8,908 bases of DNA from Halolacustris sp051744345. GTDB taxonomy: Bacteria; Actinomycetota; Humimicrobiia; Humimicrobiales; Humimicrobiaceae. The stretch is from the NCBI GenBank assembly GCA_051744345.1, contig JBNJCW010000069.1, forward strand, positions 1 through 8,908, written 5' to 3'. The notes under the pieces are model-generated. The model saw only the letters and a program-made list of their open reading frames with translations. It made no database searches and was not told the DNA's origin. The position numbers and the translations under genes are program-made. This document shows positions 6,458 to 8,908 of the stretch, one piece after another (positions within the stretch are counted from its first letter, which is position 1; each line of letters opens with the position of its first letter).

Positions 6458-6676
6458 TCATTTTCTGGATGAAGATTTTTCAAAATAATCCCTTAAAAGC
6501 TTCAGCTCTCCTGCTATCTTCTCCAGAGGATTATTTTTCCCTTTAGCATTATTGATTTTTTCCCTCAGCGCCAGGCTGACTAATGCCGAAAGGGAGATGC
6601 TTAGCTTTTCTGCAGTTTCTTTTGCTTCCCTGACCAGATTGCCGTCCAGGCGGAAGCTATGCATTTTCTTAGGCAT
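6458..6676 (-). CDS. Small ribbon-helix-helix (Arc/CopG-type) DNA-binding protein
   Basis: This 72-residue protein matches the ribbon-helix-helix pattern. A basic N-terminus leads into a strand (MHSFRLDGN, residues 5-13), a first helix (LVREAKETAEKL), a turn (SISLS) and a second helix (ALVSLALREKIN). A charged linker and a C-terminal helix (EKIAGELKLLRDYF) follow. Such proteins dimerise and bind palindromic operators; many are antitoxins, but no toxin-like partner lies on either side. An in-frame stop four codons upstream limits the start to the ATG at 6676 (or codon 5). That ATG lies only 6 nt after a strong -10 element, so the message is probably leaderless. It is divergent from the sulfur operon and may regulate it and itself. 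Confidence 0.7.
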   Translation of the reverse strand: MPKKMHSFRLDGNLVREAKETAEKLSISLSALVSLALREKINNAKGKNNPLEKIAGELKLLRDYFEKSSSRK

Positions 6677-6682
6677 GCCTTT

Positions 6683-6711
6683 ATACTATGCCCTGTTGAC
6701 TTTCCTGTCAA
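6683..6711 (-). promoter_or_regulatory. Strong promoter giving a probably leaderless message for the RHH gene
   Basis: On the minus strand, a perfect TTGACA (6706-6711) is followed after exactly 17 nt by TAGTAT (6683-6688). Only 6 nt separate the -10 from the ATG at 6676, so the expected start point falls on or next to the A of the start codon. The AAAGG just before the ATG is too close to act as a normal ribosome-binding site. Confidence 0.6.
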
Positions 6712-6712
6712 C
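6695..6712. promoter_or_regulatory. Candidate operator: perfect palindrome over the -35 of the RHH gene
   Basis: GTTGAC (6695-6700) and GTCAAC (6707-6712) form a perfect 6+6 inverted repeat with a 6-nt spacer. The right arm contains the -35 element. Position and size suit an autoregulatory site for the adjacent ribbon-helix-helix protein, though recognition by that protein is inferred. Confidence 0.5.
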
Positions 6713-6759
6713 GTATATATCTGTTATTAACCCTTTAATATTTTCCCAGTGGAATTATT

Positions 6760-6787
6760 TTGAAAAAATAATTAAAATTTATAAAAT
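6760..6787 (+). promoter_or_regulatory. Promoter of the iscS-like/iscU/Zn-ribbon/tusA operon
   Basis: TTGAAA (6760-6765) and TAAAAT (6782-6787) are 16 nt apart. The predicted start near 6794 lies just before the AAGAAGG ribosome-binding site (6796-6802) of the first gene, giving a very short leader of about 18 nt. The surrounding sequence is A/T-rich, which lowers certainty. Confidence 0.45.
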
Positions 6788-6811
6788 AAACAGGAAAGAA
6801 GGTAATGCTTT

Positions 6812-7978
6812 ATGGAAGATATAATATTTTTTGATAATGCTTCGGCTACCCGCATAGATGACAGTGTATTTGATAAGATGAAGCCGTTTTTTATGCAGAA
6901 TTACGGAAACCCTTCGAGCCTGCACGATTTCGGGCAGGCCTCCAAGGATGCCGTAGAGGATGCCCGGGGCAAGGTAGCAAAGCTTTTGGGCGCAGCAGAA
7001 GATGAGATATACTTTACCTCCTGCGGAACCGAATCAAACAACTTTGCATTGTTTGGCCTGGCAAGGGCCCTTAAGTCAAAGGGCAGGCATATAATTTCTT
7101 CAAGTATTGAGCATATTTCAATATTGAACCCACTAAAAGAGCTGAAAAAAGAAGGCTGGGATTACAGCCTTCTTCCCGTAGACGAGTATGGCTTTGTAAG
7201 CCCCGAGGACCTGGAAAAAGAGATAAGGCAAGATACCGTGCTTGTATCTATCATGCATGCAAACAATGAAGTGGGCACCATACAAAACATAAAAGCCCTT
7301 GCAGAGACAGCCAGGCAGAAAGATATAGTTTTCCACAGTGACGGTATAGCTTCTGCAGGCATCATAGGGGTGGATGTTAAGCATCTGGGAGTAGACGCCT
7401 ACAGCATTTCTTCCCAGCAGATGTATGGACCCAAGGGGGCTGCAGCCCTCTATGTTAAAAAAGGCACCCGTATCAAGCCATACCTTATAGGAGGCACCCA
7501 GGAGAGCGGAAGAAGAGCAGGAACGGAAAATGTCCCCGCCATTGTCGGTTTCGGCCAGGCTGCAGAAATAGCAGCAGAGGAGCTGGAAGAAAACAGAAAG
7601 CACCTTATAGAATTAAGGGATGCATTAATAGAAGGAATAAGGAAAAACATAAAGAATGTAAAGCTTAACGGGCATCCCGAAAAAAGGCTGCCCGGCAACA
7701 TCCATATAAGTTTTGAATACATTGAAGGAGAATCAATACTGCTGCTGCTTAATATGGAGGGCATAGCAGCAGCAAGCGGCTCTTCATGTGCATCCCAGGC
7801 TCTAAAAAACAGCCAGGTTTTGCTGTCCATGGGCTTAAGCCCCACCATGGCCCAGGGTTCAGTATTATTTTCCCTGGGGAAATTTAATACCAGGCAGGAA
7901 ATTGATAAGGTAATAGAAGTCCTTCCCCCTATAATTGATAAATTAAGACAGATGTCACCTTTATATAAAGGAGATTAG
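6812..7978 (+). CDS. Cysteine desulfurase homologue (IscS/NifS fold) lacking the PLP lysine
   Basis: This 388-residue class V aminotransferase-fold protein is of normal IscS length. Family landmarks are DNASATR (8-14), GNPSSLH (32-38), the TESNN motif (73-77), H101 for PLP stacking, NNEVG (151-155), HSD with D177, GPKG (206-209), RRAGTENV (234-241) and a persulfide-type cysteine C326 in GSSCAS. The lysine that forms the Schiff base with PLP in 'SxHKxYGPKG' is missing: the sequence is SSQQMYGPKG, so H and K are both Q (202-203). The ring-contacting Gln (183 in E. coli IscS) is A180, and the substrate-carboxylate Arg in 'IRFSLG' is L352. Ordinary desulfurase activity is therefore unlikely. It may serve as a partner or scaffold for IscU, as proposed for the lysine-less IscS of Archaeoglobus fulgidus. 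It is first in the sulfur operon; AAGAAGG lies 9 nt before the ATG. Confidence 0.9.
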   Translation: MEDIIFFDNASATRIDDSVFDKMKPFFMQNYGNPSSLHDFGQASKDAVEDARGKVAKLLGAAEDEIYFTSCGTESNNFALFGLARALKSKGRHIISSSIEHISILNPLKELKKEGWDYSLLPVDEYGFVSPEDLEKEIRQDTVLVSIMHANNEVGTIQNIKALAETARQKDIVFHSDGIASAGIIGVDVKHLGVDAYSISSQQMYGPKGAAALYVKKGTRIKPYLIGGTQESGRRAGTENVPAIVGFGQAAEIAAEELEENRKHLIELRDALIEGIRKNIKNVKLNGHPEKRLPGNIHISFEYIEGESILLLLNMEGIAAASGSSCASQALKNSQVLLSMGLSPTMAQGSVLFSLGKFNTRQEIDKVIEVLPPIIDKLRQMSPLYKGD

Positions 7979-7992
7979 GAAAAGAGGTATTT

Positions 7993-8370
7993 ATGGTTAC
8001 ATACAGCAAGAAGGTAATGGATCATTTTATGTCCCCCCGAAACGTGGGCGAGATAAAAGATGCAGACGGTATAGGCGAAGTAGGCAATCCCACCTGCGGG
8101 GATATGATGACTTTCTACATCAAGGTAAAAGATGATAAACTGGAAGACATCAAGTTCAAGACTTTTGGCTGCGGGGCAGCCATAGCTGTATCCAGCATGG
8201 TTAGCGAAATTGCCATGGGAAAAACCCTGGATGAGGCATTTAAGATAACCAACAAAGATGTGGCTAAAGAGCTTGGCGGTCTTCCCAAAAACAAGATGCA
8301 CTGCTCTAACCTTGGAGCGGATGCCCTTCGTAAGGCTATTGAAAATTACCGAAATAAGAAAAAGAAATAG
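7993..8370 (+). CDS. iscU: Fe-S cluster assembly scaffold IscU (NifU N-terminal family)
   Basis: This 125-residue IscU-type scaffold builds an Fe-S cluster and passes it to target proteins in the cytosol. It starts with the typical YSKKVMDHFMSPRNVGE. All cluster residues are present: C35 and D37 in PTCGD, C60 in FGCGAA, and H103-C104 in MHCSNL. The site where HscA binds in IscU proteins (LPPVK) reads LPKNK, so a dedicated HscA/HscB system may not be used. AGAGG (7983-7987) lies 5 nt before the ATG, 14 nt after the IscS-like gene. An intact scaffold beside a degenerate desulfurase suggests that the pair acts as a complex, with sulfur arriving by another route. Confidence 0.95.
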   Translation: MVTYSKKVMDHFMSPRNVGEIKDADGIGEVGNPTCGDMMTFYIKVKDDKLEDIKFKTFGCGAAIAVSSMVSEIAMGKTLDEAFKITNKDVAKELGGLPKNKMHCSNLGADALRKAIENYRNKKKK

Positions 8371-8378
8371 GAGTGATA

Positions 8379-8552
8379 ATGGAAGATAAAAAAAAGATTA
8401 TATGTAAATGCCCGTTTTGTGATGCTGACATAGAGGAAAAAGAATCACCGATATGCGAGGTGTGTAAAATAAGGATTAGTTACTGCCCAGAATGCGGCTA
8501 TCCGGTTTCCAGCAATATTGATAAATGCCCCAACTGCGGAGTAAAAGTATGA
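8379..8552 (+). CDS. Nine-cysteine double zinc-ribbon small protein
   Basis: This 57-residue protein runs from the ATG at 8379 to the TGA at 8552. It contains nine cysteines: CKCPFC near the start, CEVC (26-29), CPEC (36-39) and CPNC (50-53). The pairs resemble two zinc knuckles of the rubredoxin-like or zinc-ribbon kind. GGAG (8370-8373), 5 nt before the ATG and overlapping the iscU stop, gives a strong start. The stop overlaps the tusA start by 4 nt (ATGA), so the two are translationally coupled. No named family is recognised. It may bind zinc or iron, or act as an adaptor between the Fe-S and sulfur-carrier proteins; this is inference. Confidence 0.8.
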   Translation: MEDKKKIICKCPFCDADIEEKESPICEVCKIRISYCPECGYPVSSNIDKCPNCGVKV

Positions 8553-8791
8553 ATGATATAAAGGCTGACCAGGAACTTGACTGCATGGGCCTGTACTGCC
8601 CGGCCCCCATATTTGAGGCCAGGAAGAAAATGAATTCAATGCAGAAGGGCCAGATCCTTAAAATGTCTGCAGATGATCCCGGTTCGGAAGCGGATATGAA
8701 AAGCTGGGCTAAAACCACCGGTAACCAGCTTTTAAAAATAGAAAAAGAAGGAGATACCTTTATTTTCTATTTGAAGAAGACAGCCGGATAG
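8549..8791 (+). CDS. TusA/SirA-family sulfur carrier protein
   Basis: This 80-residue TusA-fold protein carries sulfur as a persulfide on a conserved cysteine. The signature is LDCMGLYCPAPIFEARK, in which C17 of CPAP is the carrier residue and C12 is an extra nearby cysteine. KGQILKMSADDPGS and a closing FIFYLKK strand complete the fold. The ATG at 8549 is preferred: it makes an ATGA overlap with the zinc-ribbon gene and has GGAG (8538-8541) 7 nt upstream. An in-frame ATG at 8525 would add eight residues not typical of the family. TusA proteins serve tRNA thiolation, molybdenum-cofactor biosynthesis or general sulfur transfer. Here it probably feeds or drains the adjacent IscS-like/IscU pair. 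Confidence 0.9.
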   Translation: MNDIKADQELDCMGLYCPAPIFEARKKMNSMQKGQILKMSADDPGSEADMKSWAKTTGNQLLKIEKEGDTFIFYLKKTAG

Positions 8792-8793
8792 AT

Positions 8794-8822
8794 TTGCCTC
8801 TAAAACCATATGGTATTATAAT
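8794..8822 (+). promoter_or_regulatory. Promoter of tRNA-Gln
   Basis: TTGCCT (8794-8799) and a perfect TATAAT (8817-8822) are spaced by 17 nt in the 43-nt gap after the tusA-like gene. Transcription would start about 5 nt before the mature tRNA at 8835. The 10-bp palindrome ACCATATGGT (8805-8814) lies in the spacer. No terminator was seen between the sulfur operon and this promoter. Confidence 0.7.
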
Positions 8823-8834
8823 GTGTATTTGCTC

Positions 8835-8908
8835 TGGGGAGTAGTCTAGTGGCAGGACATGCGGCTCTGGACCGTAGGGCGGAGGTTCGAACCCTCCCTC
8901 CCCAGCCA
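8835..8908 (+). tRNA. tRNA-Gln (anticodon CUG)
   Basis: A full 74-nt cloverleaf can be drawn. The acceptor stem is TGGGGAG/CTCCCCA with the U1-A72 pair typical of glutamine tRNAs. The D arm is GTC...GAC, the anticodon stem TGCGG/CCGTA with loop CTCTGGA (anticodon CUG), the variable loop 4 nt, and the T arm GGAGG/CCTCC with TTCGAAC. Discriminator G73 is followed by an encoded CCA. C34 reads only CAG codons, so another tRNA is needed for CAA. The window ends exactly at the CCA. Confidence 0.97.

Noticed and set aside
6458..6676. Toxin-antitoxin pair with the ribbon-helix-helix protein as antitoxin
   Set aside because: No small toxin-like gene lies next to it. The neighbours are the acetate-kinase homologue and the divergent sulfur operon.
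7381..7440. Sequencing error or frameshift as cause of the missing lysine
   Set aside because: The frame is continuous with strong homology on both sides, the codons read cag cag, and other active-site positions far away are also changed, which one local error cannot explain.
7133..7603. 156-codon minus-strand open frame opposite the IscS-like gene
   Set aside because: It is antisense to a gene with clear family motifs, and its cysteine- and aromatic-rich translation matches no recognisable fold.
8525..8548. Earlier in-frame start for the TusA-like protein
   Set aside because: It would add eight residues not typical of TusA and extend into the zinc-ribbon gene. The ATG at 8549 has GGAG at a good distance and a 4-nt overlap.
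1..8908. CRISPR array, insertion sequence, rRNA or integration site
   Set aside because: No regularly spaced repeats, transposase-like gene, terminal inverted repeats or rRNA segments were seen. The tRNA at the right edge ends at the window boundary, so an attachment site there cannot be judged.

Overview
The window looks like an anaerobic bacterium, probably Gram-positive-like or from a candidate phylum rich in bacterial microcompartments (BMCs). The evidence is a PASTA-bearing penicillin-binding protein, BMC shell genes, an acetate-kinase-family enzyme, an archaeal-like variant of the ISC system, and heavy use of ATA (Ile) and AGG/AGA (Arg) codons. No phylum can be fixed from the sequence alone. 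Genes are tightly packed, with 4-nt stop/start overlaps inside operons and overlapping 3' ends where operons converge.

Region 1 (1-3592): the 3' end of a class A penicillin-binding protein runs into a minus-strand operon. Read in transcription order, that operon holds an L-fucose/L-arabinose isomerase-family protein, five consecutive EutN/CcmL-type pentamer shell proteins (BMC-P) and one hexamer shell protein (BMC-H). Both ends of the operon are visible, so this is a small satellite BMC locus. The signature enzymes (aldehyde dehydrogenase, PduL, aldolase) must lie elsewhere if they exist.

Region 2 (3593-6457): gltX (glutamyl-tRNA synthetase) converges, with an 11-nt overlap, on a divergent acetate/butyrate-kinase-family gene. 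The kinase gene has its own strong promoter. It may serve the substrate-level phosphorylation step downstream of the BMC, but several canonical active-site residues are changed.

Region 3 (6458-8908): a small ribbon-helix-helix regulator is divergent from a sulfur-trafficking operon. That operon holds a cysteine-desulfurase homologue lacking the PLP-binding lysine, a complete IscU scaffold, a 57-residue nine-cysteine zinc-ribbon protein and a TusA-family sulfur carrier. A tRNA-Gln(CUG) with its own promoter closes the window.

The most notable points are the lysine-less IscS next to an intact IscU and TusA, the run of five BMC-P paralogues beside a single BMC-H, the remodelled active site of the acetate-kinase homologue, and a probably leaderless, self-regulated regulator gene.
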